From NCBI GenBank assembly GCA_002205965.3, contig NADL03000748.1, forward strand, positions 992,001 to 1,056,000: a stretch of DNA of 64,000 nucleotides. The letters are read 5' to 3'. Of this stretch, positions 24,421 to 37,402 are shown in pieces; the stretch's first letter is position 1, and the number at the start of each line of letters is the position of its first letter. The stretch is from Kappaphycus alvarezii (Eukaryota; Rhodophyta; Florideophyceae; Gigartinales; Solieriaceae). A model generated the notes under the pieces. That model worked only from the letters and a program-made list of their open reading frames with translations. It had not been told where the DNA came from and did no database searches. Made by a program: the position numbers and the translations under genes.

Positions 24421-25286
24421 CTCACTGCGTAATAATGCGAAAAATCACCGAGAATGACTAAATCTTGAACTGCGGTATGATTTCCATCGCCAGTACCGGA
24501 AGCTATGTCCTCTTGGTTCTCTTCCGCTGAGGGTTCATCTTTTAAATCCGATTCCCAATCGTCATAATTCAATAATTTTGGCATAACCCATCTCCATCAG
24601 AGCAGATGGTGCCGGAGAATATCTTATAGTTCGTTCCCTCTTGACACTAGATCCGTATTCATGTCTTCTGACTGCTGCCGGCTATTAAGATACTTGACCA
24701 GACCCCTCACTGTTTTACTTTGCCCAAACAGCCTCCTCTTACACAGCAGCCTGATACGCTACGATTTTTCATGACTGTATTTCGTATCGCGTCGGAGTGT
24801 TTTCCCCCTCTTGTTTCCTCTCCCTGTTAGTAGTACGACGATGAATTTTCATGGTGGAGCGACAAAAACCCGTACCGGGAGCGCTATAAATACATCGTCG
24901 CTCATACTCGGTCGAACATATCTGCCTGTTCATTGCGTACTAGCAAGTAAAACCATCAAATAAACTTAGCGAAGTACAAATGGATCGTCCATGAAAAGTT
25001 CAACACAACTTGAGTCTCATAAGGCGCCTCCCATCCCGTAGTAGTACGCCATCAAACATTTTCCCAGTTGCACGAAAGGGGATCAGACACGTGTTCAAAT
25101 GAAATCAATGTGACTTTCAAACCGTGAAATACAATTATTAACGGCCAATTGGTCTCAAATAAAAAAATAAGATCATTATAGCACCAAATTATGCACATTC
25201 AAGTTCCAATCTGAGACCTTTACCAATTTCCGACCATCACTCGTTCACGCGTTCAAATTCAACCAAAACATTCAATTATCTCTACA
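24421..25286. other. No recognisable gene
   Basis: Probably the upstream part of the tnp2-like element; acidic minus-strand codons continue to about 24580. The rest shows only short frames. Confidence 0.3.
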
Positions 25287-25842
25287 ATGGCCCCTTTAAG
25301 AATTCAGAAACCACAGCGAACAGAGTTGAAACGTTCGGGTGCTGCAGCACCCAGCACATCGAAAATTGCCTGGCGACGAGATTTAAACAAATTCATCAAT
25401 GCTTCAAGGGTTATCGTCGACTAGATTAAGGCCCAAAACTTGAAGAATGCCCACAATGCGGACGAAAAGTATGTAGACTTTTACAATGAAAACCGGACAT
25501 TCAAAGAAAGAAACAAAGACGCACTTGAGATCTATGGTGAAGAGCTTGAAAGTATTCTACAACTACGGTACCATGAAGACCTTTTAAGGCATAGCCACGT
25601 CTGCAGGGGTTCCTCTTAAGATGATTCGGGACGCCAAAGATGTGACATCGCAACATACGGACTTGAAAATATACTGTCAAGCCGTTCATTGCTGGTCAAT
25701 CAAAGAGCTCATAAAAAAGGCTCGCCAGTGCCTCCAGTGCACATTGCGCAGAACGAAAGAAGTTATGGAAGAAGGTAAACAGGTACACAAGGAGCATATT
25801 ACGCTCCGAACAGGACTACCAGTTTTCAGCCGACAGAAGTAG
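25287..25842 (+). pseudogene. Unrecognised small ORF pair, possibly a transposon accessory protein
   Basis: An ATG at 25287 opens a frame of about 110 codons (charged, with a helical segment rich in Lys, Glu and Asn) interrupted by one TAG near 25422. A second frame runs 25621-25842 and contains two Cys in a basic context (ARQCLQCTLRRTKE). It is divergent from the tnp2-like remnant, as second proteins of large DNA transposons often are. No domain recognised. Confidence 0.25.
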
Positions 25843-28800
25843 GAAAATAATATAGAGATAATGTCAACGGGGAGCTTAATTCCTATGAATTCGTTCAGAG
25901 GCGTCTACCTAGATAGCATCTCGCTGATCTAGAAGAAGACGAAAATGAAATCAATCTTGCTTCAGACTCGGGACACGTCTGAGCACTCCGATAACTATAG
26001 GTCGAGCTAGGATGTAGTTTTCCAAAGTAAAAGTCATCTCTGGTACACAAATACCGGGTAAGAATGGCAATTATTAGGTTAACTCCACCAATTACGGAGA
26101 TCAAATTTGTTACAGTAGCCCTCTCAGTGAAGATCAACACTGGCAAATGGATTCTAACGTACATCCTCCGCACAAGGCTCCGTTTCCAGATGACGTCAGC
26201 AAGAATCGTTTAAAACAAATTGCCAATCATAAGGAACCGATTGGAGCCGAGAAGCAAGGTAACAAGAAATATTTAAGTTGGAAGAAAGGATTAAATCGCT
26301 AAAAAAGATCATATCAATCAAATATAGTAGCTCAAAACCCATTCTCCACACTAAATTACTGTAATTCCAATGAAACGATCCAGATTGACTCATGCAGTTG
26401 CCAAAAAAGGGTGCTACAGAGAACCTCGGCCATGAGAAGGGTTTTAGAGGAAATAGTAGCAGGGTCGTGCATGGCATATTTTTTTTGCGGCTTTATCTTC
26501 GATAAAAATAATCTTGAGATTCTAAAATCCTCCAGATTCAGGTCACTCCATGCGATTGCGGCAATCCGTGCAACGGAATCCCCGTTTCAGACCGCTTTTG
26601 AGATAAATTGTCAGTGATCATTTCAAATAAGTTACATTACAGAAGTAGAGAAAATGAAAGGAATGAGCATGTTGTTTTTCTGGCGCAGCACACGAAAAGA
26701 CGGCATTCAGTGCCTTGTAGTTATTATCGCATAAATTTATGTGTCGAAAGTAACGAAAAGCGAAAGGCCCCATGACAAAAATGCTATACTTTGTTCTCAA
26801 CTTTCTCATTTATTGCCGGTGCATTGAGCTTTATGTAATATGGCATACTTCACTCTCCTAGCGTGGGCCGCCATCGACGCTTAAAGAGTGCTGACTACCA
26901 CGCAAAAGGAACGGAAATGCCACGACGATAAATGCAATAAATTTTCGAAACATGGATCACCCTCCGTCACCCTACGCAGGTACGTATGCGAGGCTACCAA
27001 GTTACACGCCATTTCTGGTGTTTAATCAAATTCACAGCTGGTGGTAATAATTGTACAGTTTAGGGTTTGTGGGAGTGGTGGGCTTGGGACGAATATTGGG
27101 CGCTTTCCTGTACAAATGCACTCGATGGCTCAGACTGCAGCGTCCAATATCACACTTAGTACCCGAATCACGTATATTTGTACAAACATCATGGCTTTAA
27201 TCAGCGTCACCAGCACTGGTGTCCTCGTAAATCGACGAGTTCCGTTGCGAAGTCCTGCTTAATGTAAATTCTTGCCTATTGCAAAATCTTGCGTAATATT
27301 TTCATCGTCATCGGGTGATAACTAGGTGGCAGCCAATTACCTTTTTGCCATTTTGAACATTATTCTATGATTGTTTATTCATGGGTTTGGACTATCGCAG
27401 ATTCTTGGCTCCCATAAAGACTAGTGCCGATATCTCATTATTGGAGCTGGGATATTCGCACTCGATGAAATACTTCAATACAAGGATTAACCGTACCAAA
27501 AATTCTGCAATTTAACTGCAATTGTACTGTAACGTAAAAATGTAAGGATTTTTCTCTTTAGTGAAGCGTATTACAGAAATACAATTAAGCTCGATCAATA
27601 ACTGCAACTAAATGAGTACTAATGTACATACAGTACAGCAATACCCGTAACCTTTCGTGCAATAACCCCTCATTCCCTGTTGCCCACCCGAACCCTAGTC
27701 AACCCTGTGGCGAGCGCCAGCGAGATAAGATAAAGATAGCCAGCCTTCAGTGTGTTAAGAGGTGGAGAAATATAGTGCTTCTTATTCATCGAAGGCGATT
27801 AGGTGGCGGTAATTCGAACCTACTTCCAACAGCAATGCTGCATTAAGTTTTACCACAGGAAGACTTCGAAAGCCATCTATCCAAGGCAGTTTCTATTCGG
27901 GAAACTAACTTTGCGGTTAATTTCTTGAACCTGACTATTATATCTCGAAGTAAGTTTCATCAACAGATAACGTCAACCTACAGTAGTTCCAATTTATGAC
28001 GTGCGCATATTGCTGACAAAGAACTCTGCGTTAGATGATTTGAATTGATAGATTTTAGATTATTTTATTTTACTTTATACAGCAAGTTAGGCTACACAGC
28101 TGTACTGTATTTTTTCAGCTAGTCTACAGTCTATTCCCGACTTGCGCACCTCTGGCAGGGTAATCTACAGTATAAATGTAGGGTCGGTGTTGCATCCCGC
28201 ACACCTTCACCATCATTAACAAACAAAACGACACCAACTACAGAAAAGCTGGTGTACCTTCCTCCTCCCCATTGTTGTGCTGAGTATAGCACAAACCAAT
28301 TGGCCGAGATTCGACTCTCGCCCCAACTCATCTACGGGGCAAAACCACAGTGACTGAAGCGGAGTGCATTTTCCACTTCCGTATTAAGCGCGAGCACATC
28401 GAAAGAATCATTCCAGTAATTGGCCGGGTAGAAGATAACACGAGCACTTCCCGAAATAGATACGCAACTTCTCCTCTACTTTCTGTTTGTGTATTATTGA
28501 AACGGATGTAAACTCCGCAGAGATGGAAAGAGATGGAGGATTTCTTTGGAAAATACAATGCTCATTTGTGCAAGATATTATAGGTAACGGTTGAGGTATT
28601 CTTGTCCCAAAGATTAAAATTTCTGAGTGGAGACCTTAAACATTAATATTTTGGGGCCAAGGTGGAATCATGAGTCAGCTGTTTTGGCGAAATGCTAGCC
28701 AGTACCGAACTGCGTTTGTTTCATAGATTGCACAGTAATTGTAATCGCAGGACCTGGAAATAACAATGTCCAGATTGTTGTCTATAACGATTAGAAAAGA

Positions 28801-29458
28801 AAACATGCACTCAAGTTTCACGCACTTTCTACTCCGGATGGAATATCCGATGATTTTTATGGACCAATAGAAGGTAGAAGACACTACTGGATTTGTACGT
28901 GAGGTCTGCGATAGAAAATCAATTAGATAATGCTCTTTTTGTGGAGGATAAGCACTACTGTATCTACAGAGACAGCGGATACAACTAGAGACCCTTTCTT
29001 GGGATACAGTTTCAAGGGGCTTCTCTTAGTGAAACCGGGAAGCACTTCAACAAGACAATATACAACTGCCGAGTGACCTTGGAATGGGTGTTTAAGGTTT
29101 TGAAGCTATATTGGACGATGGTAGATTTCCAAAGAAAGCTTAGAATTGGGGAATCACCTATTGCAGCTCTATACTTTAGTGGTATGCTAATGTGCAATAT
29201 CCGAAACTGTTTCGATCATAATCAGACTTCGTATTTCTTCAATTGCAGGCCCCATACATTGGACTAACTCCTCAATTGTAGGTAAATTTGTATATGTTTC
29301 CTCCTTCATCTTGTAGCGCATGGAGCGAATGAAACAAACTGTGATCCCTAAAGTACATTCAAAATTTCGCGCCCTCGCTAAAATTTGAAGGAGAGCTAAG
29401 AATCCAAAGGTAGATAGATTCAAAAGGCTTTAATGACAAAAAAAACTGTTTCATTCGT
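25843..29458. other. Long stretch with no recognisable gene
   Basis: Short frames only. A single GTAC-type motif (GTACATACAGTACAG) occurs near 27623-27637. At 28273-28330 there is a 7-bp hairpin (TTGTGCT / AGCACAA) followed by a TTCGA-containing stem-loop (CGAG / CTCG) that resembles a tRNA T-arm, but no full tRNA can be folded. Confidence 0.35.
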
Positions 29459-30199
29459 TTATTTCCGTTTGAATACTTCCGTAATCAAACTATAATCCTC
29501 AAGCCCGAGCTTGTGTTTTTCTCCTCTTTCCATCTCGTGCGCTTCTCTTTCCAATGCATCCTTCCTCTTGTTTTTTTCAAGGCTTGCACGATTTAATTCT
29601 ATTTTTTCCTTCTCCACAGCAATTATTGCTTCTTCAGAGGACTTGAGCGCTGTCACGAACATTTTCGCGTCGCTTGCGAACAGTTTTTGTACAACATAGC
29701 CCGTTCCACGCATCTAAGGAGGGAATCGACTCTCCGGGGGCTCAAATCTTCCTACCGTGTTCGAGTCGGACGCCTTTTGTGTCATCGCGCGAGCGCAAAA
29801 TAGAGCTCCAAGCCTTTCGTTTTCAGTTTCCTTTTCCTCTAATGCCTTCCGCTGCGCGCTCTTCTGGAAAGCTAAACCATCGCGCTGCTCCTCAGTGCTG
29901 CTAACAAGCTCCCCAAAGTCCCCAATTTTACACTTTATACCGCTCATTCTACTGTCAGTTTCATCCCGCTCCTCTAATCGCTGCTGAATGCGCTTGAACC
30001 TGACCTGCATGGAATTTCAAGCCACATTGCGGAACAACTTTTGAGTTTCATATTCTCGCTTCGCGGCCTTATCAAACAGCTCCCTCATTGCTCCCTTTGG
30101 TGCTAAATGCGCTTGTGCTGCCGAAACTTCTCTGGCGATGATCAAATCTTCGTTAGCCGTAAACTTTGGCCCACGGCCATTGCGCGTGTTGAGAATCAC
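29459..30199 (-). pseudogene. Myb/trihelix-like ORF of a transposable element, broken into three pieces
   Basis: Three minus-strand frames (30199-30017, 30010-29714, 29713-29459) follow each other with almost no gap. The first reads GRGPKFTANEDLIIAREVSA and AHLAPKGAMRELFDKAAKR, like the first half of a Myb/SANT-type DNA-binding domain in which G-x-x-F/W-T-x-x-E-D is conserved. The second has RFKRIQQRLEERDETDSRMS; the third is a long charged coiled coil (KEKIELNRASLEKNKRKDAL). Such proteins accompany Harbinger-type and other transposons. Whether a partner nuclease once lay nearby cannot be seen. Confidence 0.4.
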
Positions 30200-32855
30200 T
30201 GAAGAGTTGGCCTCGCTAGTTGAAGGGGACTTGGCACTTGCATTATTCGTTCCGTGCTGTTCAATTTGGCTTGCAGCTGCGTCGGCGAGGTTTTGAATGG
30301 AAGTAATGTTGGGACGGATATGCGGTGGGTGAGAAACTGAGATTCCTGAAGGGGGAGGTAACGCAGTTTCTAGATATTTTCGACTGCGTCCGTTAATTCA
30401 AGTAAAAACCACGCCAATTCTACAAAAAAATCTGGCACAATTATTACTGTTTATTTGCATTTTTACTTTACTAAAAGCTCACGCGACATTGCAGAATTCT
30501 TTTATGATATTTTTACACAGTAATTTTGATTTTTGCTGCGTAATCTCTCTAATAAGTATGGAGGATAACGTGGAATACTTCTTTTGTACAGCGTGTCCTT
30601 TTTTCTCCAAAAGTGCTACAATAACGTGACATGGACATATGTGACGTGGAAACATATATTCAAAATGAATCACCATAAGCTGATCGGTTGACCTCAATTC
30701 AGAACAAATCTTAAAGAATAATCCATGTTTCATAATAGGCCTTTGTTCTGCAAAACTTGCGTGTGCAGAAACTGACTCTACCACCCCACTTTCCACATTG
30801 GCATGGTTGAGACACGCGCGACCCTTGGTACTGCTAGGGCCTGGTCTCTTCTCCGCTGTATGATCAAACGGAAGCAGGGTGGAAGCTTTTAAGGTAGTCC
30901 TAGGCCGTTTGAGGCGAAGAAGTTCACGTCCGAAATTCAACGGTGAACCAAGTCGATCAGTGTACAAAGGGGATCCCTTGAGAGAAGTACCCCGTACCCC
31001 CTACCTCCAGGAACAGAGATCTTTGTAGCAATGTCTGCATATTTTCGGCTGTTAAGCCTTCTTCTATCATATAAAAGTGTGTATTATTCCTTAAACTGAA
31101 ATATTTTCCCTGATGGAGCACTCTACTACGCCAGTTCCGCTCCGAACCTTTACAAAGGGCTTTTTAGTCCTAGATCATTTGAATTTTAATGCTCACTTTT
31201 AGCTCAGAAAGGTCACGTACCCAATAGATTTGGTTTATTGCTTCTCCTGTTCAATTAGTAGCGGCGCATGTATACAGTATTTACACCAAGCACGATAAGC
31301 GGCTCTTTATGAATTCTAATCTGCGGTATGCGTTTCCCGAGTACTTCCCTGACTGAATTTACACTTCACTTTCTTCCCATTCAAGACGAGAACGATTTAA
31401 AGAATGAGCATCGCGCTGCGGAGGAGTAATCTTCAGTGCGAGGCACCCAAATCACTATCTCTACACCTCGCTATGCAACATATCTACATGCTTTTAGTCG
31501 CCTAACACGGTTCAGTTGGGGACACATGAACATTATCCTGCCTTGAGCTATGAAGATCTTTTTTGAGGTCTGCTTTACATTTCACAAACAACGGCTCCGT
31601 AAATCATCAGACGCCAGGAATAAATCCCCTTCTATAAGGCACGGTGGTCGCATGGCAGCCATTGTAGTGGATATATGTGCTTTTCACAGCTTTAACCTCC
31701 TCTATATCGAATGAAACCAAGCATTTGGCGACTTCTCAGCCGCTGACAGGTTCTGAAAAGGAGGCACAATAGACAAAATGTAGTTAATAGTTTTACAATA
31801 TGATTTCATGAAACATTTATCATGAATGATCTTGCTGCCACCACCATTCATGTGAAATTTGCAGTATGACTTGATATTTTGTGTCAGATGCGGGGCAGCC
31901 AGTTGATTACAGTGTCAATCTTTGCAAAACTAGATAGTTTCGCAATGGAGATATTTGGGTGTTAAGGTGCAAACTGAGGTAGTAAGAAACCGGTTGGAGA
32001 GACCGGGTTGAAAGCAACAGTATCACAGAACCATCACATGTGCAAACAAAACAGATTTGCAGTCGCTCCAGGTTCTACCCTAAAGAAACCAGTTCTACGC
32101 AATAAGTTTGTTGTTGAGCCTGCGTTTTTCTTCTCGATCGTCATAATTTTCGTGCGTCGTACCCGTTTCTCAGCAAAAATAATCGAGAACGTTAGAAGGG
32201 GTGGTCGTCTACAATGCATAAGAGAGCACAGGAAATGGATTCAGGAGAGGGTCTGGGTACAAGAATTCGGAAAAATCAGCTGGTTTTTTTGTTGCATCAC
32301 TTTACTCCCTCGCCTAAAAATTGATTTTCCATATAGTAAGAACAGCCGTGGATATGAAACATATGGCGATTTTTTATTATTGTAACGAATTTCTTAGATG
32401 AAAAAAGGAGAAGTGAGAAGACAAGAAGTGCTTGTTTTTAATATTGAGTACTATAGTAAGTGCTCGTTCAAAGTGTTCACTAGGGCCTTCAGTCCCTTCC
32501 TCGGCGCAGCATTGGAGCATCCTACAGGGTTTGCTCGGAAAATACCGCCAACGCATTTTAGTGCAATGACCATCCAGGTCTACTGTATAGGATCGATGAT
32601 CCATTTTGCGATCGAATTGCGATCGAAATTCGATCATCGTAAGACGTCTAATTCTTACTGTCCTGAAGGGACAAGCGTCTACTGGGCCATGGACCTATAG
32701 GGGCGTGCCACTGGCCGACAAACGCCCCTGATATATATTGAGTGTACAGTAGCTAGCTATTCGACATGTGTCCTAACTTTAGAAAAGCCTAACTGCTAAC
32801 TTAGTATTTATCAACGGGCAACCAGTAGCGCCCGAAGTAATCAGCTACCAAAGGT
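30200..32855. other. No recognisable gene
   Basis: The longest frame is 162 codons on the minus strand (30967-30479). It shows no known motif and composition unlike the island genes. The inverted repeat AGGGGCG / CGCCCCT at 32698-32731 precedes the GC-rich patch. Confidence 0.3.
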
Positions 32856-33435
32856 TTGGCTATGAACCGCGCTCCCACCCTCGTGCCCCACCTTTACCAA
32901 CTCGAAGGCGGCTTCCGCGTTGCTTGCTATTGCCTTTTTATCCCCTTTGGTCACCGCTTTGTAGCCTCTTGGCTTGATCACCCCCGAGGCTCCGCCCGTT
33001 ACCCTTTTCGTTGCGCGTGTTGCGCACCTTGTTGTTTGCCTTTTGGCCTTTTGGAAGTTCCCCGTCGAGGACGCGTATCGACACCTCGCAGGCTTGCCGC
33101 CGTCCCTGAGGGAGGATCGAAATCCCCTAGCAGAGCCTCGCCCGCCGCTGCGCGCTCGGCTCCTGCCACCTCGCTCTTTGGCCCCCTACTCCGCCGCTTT
33201 ACCTCAGTCCTCTGGACCATCCCCACAGCTCTCTCCTTTGGCACCACACCCTTCTAGTATACTTTCAGTGTTTTCTAGCTTATCAAGCCTCTACCACACG
33301 TCTCCAAAGACACCGAGCTACTTACATTCACAGGGCTTAAAGAGAAAGAGGGTCCTTCGGACGCCCTGTGATTGCACGGTCCACGACCGTTTTCCCTCTC
33401 ATTGCCTTAGGCACTTCATTTTGATACCTTCATAA
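32856..33435. other. GC-rich patch with overlapping open frames, probably not coding
   Basis: This GC-rich island sits inside otherwise AT-rich sequence. Frames of 133 and 153 codons (plus strand) and 82 codons (minus strand) overlap each other, which is what high GC produces by chance. The plus-strand translation is Pro/Ser/Arg/Ala-rich without domain signals. It may be the leader or LTR of an unrecognised retroelement. Confidence 0.3.
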
Positions 33436-36400
33436 AGTTTTCCCCGTGCATTGCACTACAGGCATGTCCCACATATGTATTTTGGTAGAATAATTTCGCT
33501 CGACACGCATGGAGTTACTCCATGTTGCACTCCAGCTGACAGAGTATCCGCCATGTTAAACATACCAGCAGTCTAAAATGTTCCAACTTAAGTCCACAAA
33601 TATTGCATATCAACCATCGCACTCCAAAAACTCCACTTGTCCTCCAGTAAACCTCTAGTTACCCTTCAGTGAACCTCCTTCTACACTCCTTGTACTCCTA
33701 CAGTGATCCAATTTTTGCTAGAGCCTTACATCCACCACCACTTTCTTTAAAATTCTTGAAATATTTCATTATTTGCTTTTCTTGGTGCGCTTCTACTAGA
33801 ATAGTAATTCTCCTAATATACCATTCTGGCTGTAGTACTTTGCGAGATGATTAAAAATTGCTTCAATTCCGACAGTAGGTGGATGCTTGTGGATTTTTCA
33901 TCGATGCAGTGCTCGGCCCTTCAAGTGAGATATCGATTGAGCATTGCAGACATTGAGTTGTTTCCAGCATTCTTTGTTTACTTACTTGATGGCAGCAAAA
34001 AGTTACCGGCAAAGATTTGCTTTAAGTTGTTTTAAGTTGGGATAAATCGTTTAGAATTTATTTTCCTTATGTTTTAAGTTGGGATAAATCGTTTCGAATT
34101 TATTTTCCTTGTTTATTGTGTTTCCAAAAGCAACCTACAGCCCAACATGTTCTCTCCTTTGCGAAATTCCGGTAAGTAATTACTCTACAACTCTTATATA
34201 AGAAAATGACTAATCATAAATATATCTAAATTCTGAAGATATTGTGAATATTTTTTGTTAAATATTAAATTAAGCGCCGATTAAATTTAATTTTTGTGAT
34301 TACATCGACTTGACCGTTCGATTTTATTATGTACTGTATTCAGAACGTAAAACTGAGACTCTCTGTCAAAATTTTCATCTTTAGTCAATTGAGTCTCGAT
34401 ATTCTGTCTACTTGCAACCATTATGGACATGTAAGACCTCTCAACCTCCTACTCTCTTTTTTTGTTATCATTGCGTAAAATCTCTTAATATCAGGGTAAT
34501 TGACAAAGGAGACGTAGAAACTGTGAATTTTTGTTTTATTTGACTTAAAAAGAAGTTTAAGCACATAGTGAACTTTCCGCGGTGCCAAAGCCCTTGCGTA
34601 AATTAGCACTTAGCAAAGGCGAAAATCTGAATATTGAAGTCTCTCTTATTTAGTATATACCGAAAATTACCTTTATAATACACTTAGACCTAAAGGTCTG
34701 GTCTCCTAATCTCTCGTCTCTATTGGGTTCACTCACCTTTTCAAAAGCGCACAACAAAGAATAGAACTTCCTGAACTATCTAAAAAAGCTGTACATGTCT
34801 CCACATCCAGTAGCTGAAAGTAGCATTACACTACCAAGTTGAATGTGACTTGTCTCGATCAAGATCAAACTCAGTTTTCGAACTGACTAATGAAAGGAAA
34901 ACCCATATTTACTGGGTACATCTTCCATCATGTAGAGCATCAAAATGATCACAATTCACCTTCTCCAACTGACTTAGTCGATTGGGACACATCACCTTTA
35001 TAGGTTATAATTTATTTGTAGCCTCAAGAGGTGGATATGACTGAGCTTGCTTGTTTCTTTTTCACTAAAATGATAATTTTACGCACATAAATCCGTGTTA
35101 CGCCGTGAAAGACTGAAAGTATTGTATGTTGCACTCCAACACACACGAAGGATCTATTTTTTTGCAATTTACAAGGTCTTATTATCCTTTTAATGAATTT
35201 TCAGTAGAAAGAATCGATATTATAAGTTGGGTAAATTATTTAATTTGCAAAAAAAGCTAAATTGTCGGCTGTAGATCGGAGGTGGCCGACCGAAATAGCG
35301 TTCTCTTTATTATACTTTACACCATTCTTAGAAACATGAATATCTCGACCTCTAACTGTATCCACGGGACTGAAACCCACGACTCAGTATCGCCAAGAGC
35401 CAATGGAAATGCAGATGCCTAGACGACAGCACCGGTTCGATTGGAATGACTTCTATAAAGGAACTCATTCCCTCACGTACATACGTAACCCGTCCCAGAC
35501 AGGCTCCAGTCACGCATGCAAATATAAATTGTTGGTTCAGTGAAGGTTATAAAAATGCAATTTCAGGAAATTCAGTGAGGTTTAGAGAAAGTGAACGAAC
35601 AAAAACCTTTGGGCTGGCAGATTTTGTGGCACTTTTTGACCGGTAAAAAGCGTGTCAACATCCAATTTTTTTGAAATAGCATAACGGAAAGAAAGTACTA
35701 CCCGAATTTTGAAGCGCCTAAGTAAAAGTATCAGGCGTTTAAGAGCATTTGGTGGTCCTATTTTGTAGTCCGCAGAACCAAAACAATTCGATTCTTCCGC
35801 ACAAGGACCATCCAATCATAGGTATCTCACGATTCTCGGGCAAACAAATTTCAACTCTACTCACGGTTAAGGCGTCCCTTTTACTATGCGAAACATAATT
35901 TATGTCCTTCTTACACACCACGCGACAAATAACTAAGAAACGAGAGGCGAGGGGTACGTAGTTCTTAATGCGCTACCTTCCTCATGGAGGACTTTTTGGC
36001 GGTCTGTGTGGTCCACACCATCTACATTCACTTACCGGTAGGTGCAAATCAGCACTTCGAGGGAATCTAGGCCCATAAAGCGGACAAGTCGAGTTTGAAA
36101 ATGGCGGGAAGCGGAACTGCGTAGACGTGCACGGCTTCAAGGGTTCATGAAAGTAAAATTAAATATTTCATAGTTGTGATGTATGGGTAGAATGGTGTTA
36201 GAACTGTCGTAAATATTTAGGACGGGACGTGCATGGTGCGGGTCGCGTGAGGGATTGGAAACAAGAGAGATACGGAGCCGGCAACCCCAAGTACCGTACA
36301 AAGTAACACATGGTACCTGGGAGGGGCCGCAACTCGCAATTCATTCGCTTCCAGCGATTTTGCACGTGGTTTCTAGAAGAAAAATAGATCATCTTTTACT

Positions 36401-36498
36401 CAATATGTCTCTCCAGTGTATACTACTCCGGGGTTCTTCAGAATATCGTAGTAATTAATAGCTACAGCGCTACAGTCTGAAGAGAAAGGAAGATTTGA
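33436..36498. other. No recognisable gene; AT-rich
   Basis: Short frames only. It contains the 42-bp tandem duplication listed separately. Confidence 0.35.
34029..34112. repeat. Tandem duplication, 42-bp unit, two copies
   Basis: Units at 34029-34070 and 34071-34112 both start GTTTTAAGTTGGGATAAATC and differ at only a couple of bases. A partial third start (TTTAAGTTG) precedes them. Confidence 0.85.
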
Positions 36499-36570
36499 TG
36501 CTGAAATATCAGCCAACAGCTAACTTGAGACAAAATTAACGGCCAACTGTATAGGTATACTGTTGCTTTT
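36499..36570 (+). repeat. Possible diverged LTR start related to the one at 42202
   Basis: From 36499 (TGCTGAAATATCAGCC) the sequence parallels 42202 onward (TGTTGACATATCACC) for about 65 bp. The shared core is AACGGCCAACT, followed by a shared TACTGT. It is preceded by a purine-rich run (agagaaaggaag). It could be the 5' LTR of the Copia copy at 39.6-42.2 kb, split by the hAT-like remnant, or a solo LTR. Confidence 0.35.
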
Positions 36571-36583
36571 TATGGCTTATATC

Positions 36584-36607
36584 CATCTTGGGTTGCTACC
36601 CAAGATG
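36584..36607. repeat. Perfect 10-bp inverted repeat, 4-base loop
   Basis: CATCTTGGGT and ACCCAAGATG flank TGCT. It lies within the possible LTR region and could be an RNA hairpin or a minor insertion scar. Confidence 0.7.
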
Positions 36608-37402
36608 TTTATCGGCCCTACATCTCCCTCTTGCTCATTAAAATTTTCGTCTGAATTACTTTAAACATTATTATTTACGTTGAATTATACCATGCGCCAC
36701 GCTTTGAGTCGAACATACTTGCAGTTACATAATCACTAAACACTTCAATATCATGATCTCGGATTTATTATTCACTTATAAGGGATGCTTCGTTTTCAAA
36801 TTTGGCTCCTTGAATACTGCCTATAGAATATTGGATACCGAATATGATTATGCCCTACATCCAATGCAGTTAGGCGATTACAACAGTGAAAACAAAGCAC
36901 TAAATTCCATGAAAGGGAGGGTCGTTTAGGTGGCAGCTATGAGATGGTACAAGAAAACAGTGCACATCAATGCAGACAGATACATGCAGCTGGCACCCCA
37001 GTTTGCTGATTTACCCTGATTCCATCGTTCCATTCTTGCAACAATAGAGTAGGTTACTTTTCTCACTATTAAAATGGCGAAATCCCCGATACAACCTTCC
37101 ACTAGCAAGCCATATCAGCCGCTCTATTAAATACATCTGTTTGTTTCTGGTCCCTTGTATAGTTCTCTGGGCGGAAATGAATGCGAATTTCACAATATAC
37201 TGCAAAGTTGGACGTGGTTTGAATGAAAACGCGGATGGATTTCCAACCATTTTGAAGCACTGTAGGCAGGCCTCGTTATTTTAGACTTGTCCATAAAGTC
37301 CAAAAATATCTTATTTATGGCCTTGCGGGAAGCTCAAATATGTAGTCGATATTTGCTCACCTCTTGGCGTGATTTATTGGTAGGTTGTGGTCTAAAGAGC
37401 CG

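Noticed and set aside
27780-27830. B-box-like GGTTCGAATTA on the minus strand, a possible SINE
   Set aside because: No A-box at the right distance and no T-stem pairing.
28273-28330. tRNA-like 3' half (T-arm-like stem-loop with TTCGA and an adjacent hairpin)
   Set aside because: The sequence needed to pair as acceptor stem and a correctly spaced D-arm are absent. Also considered as a retrotransposon primer-binding site on the minus strand, but the distance from the TTCGA loop to the CCA does not fit a tRNA 3' end.
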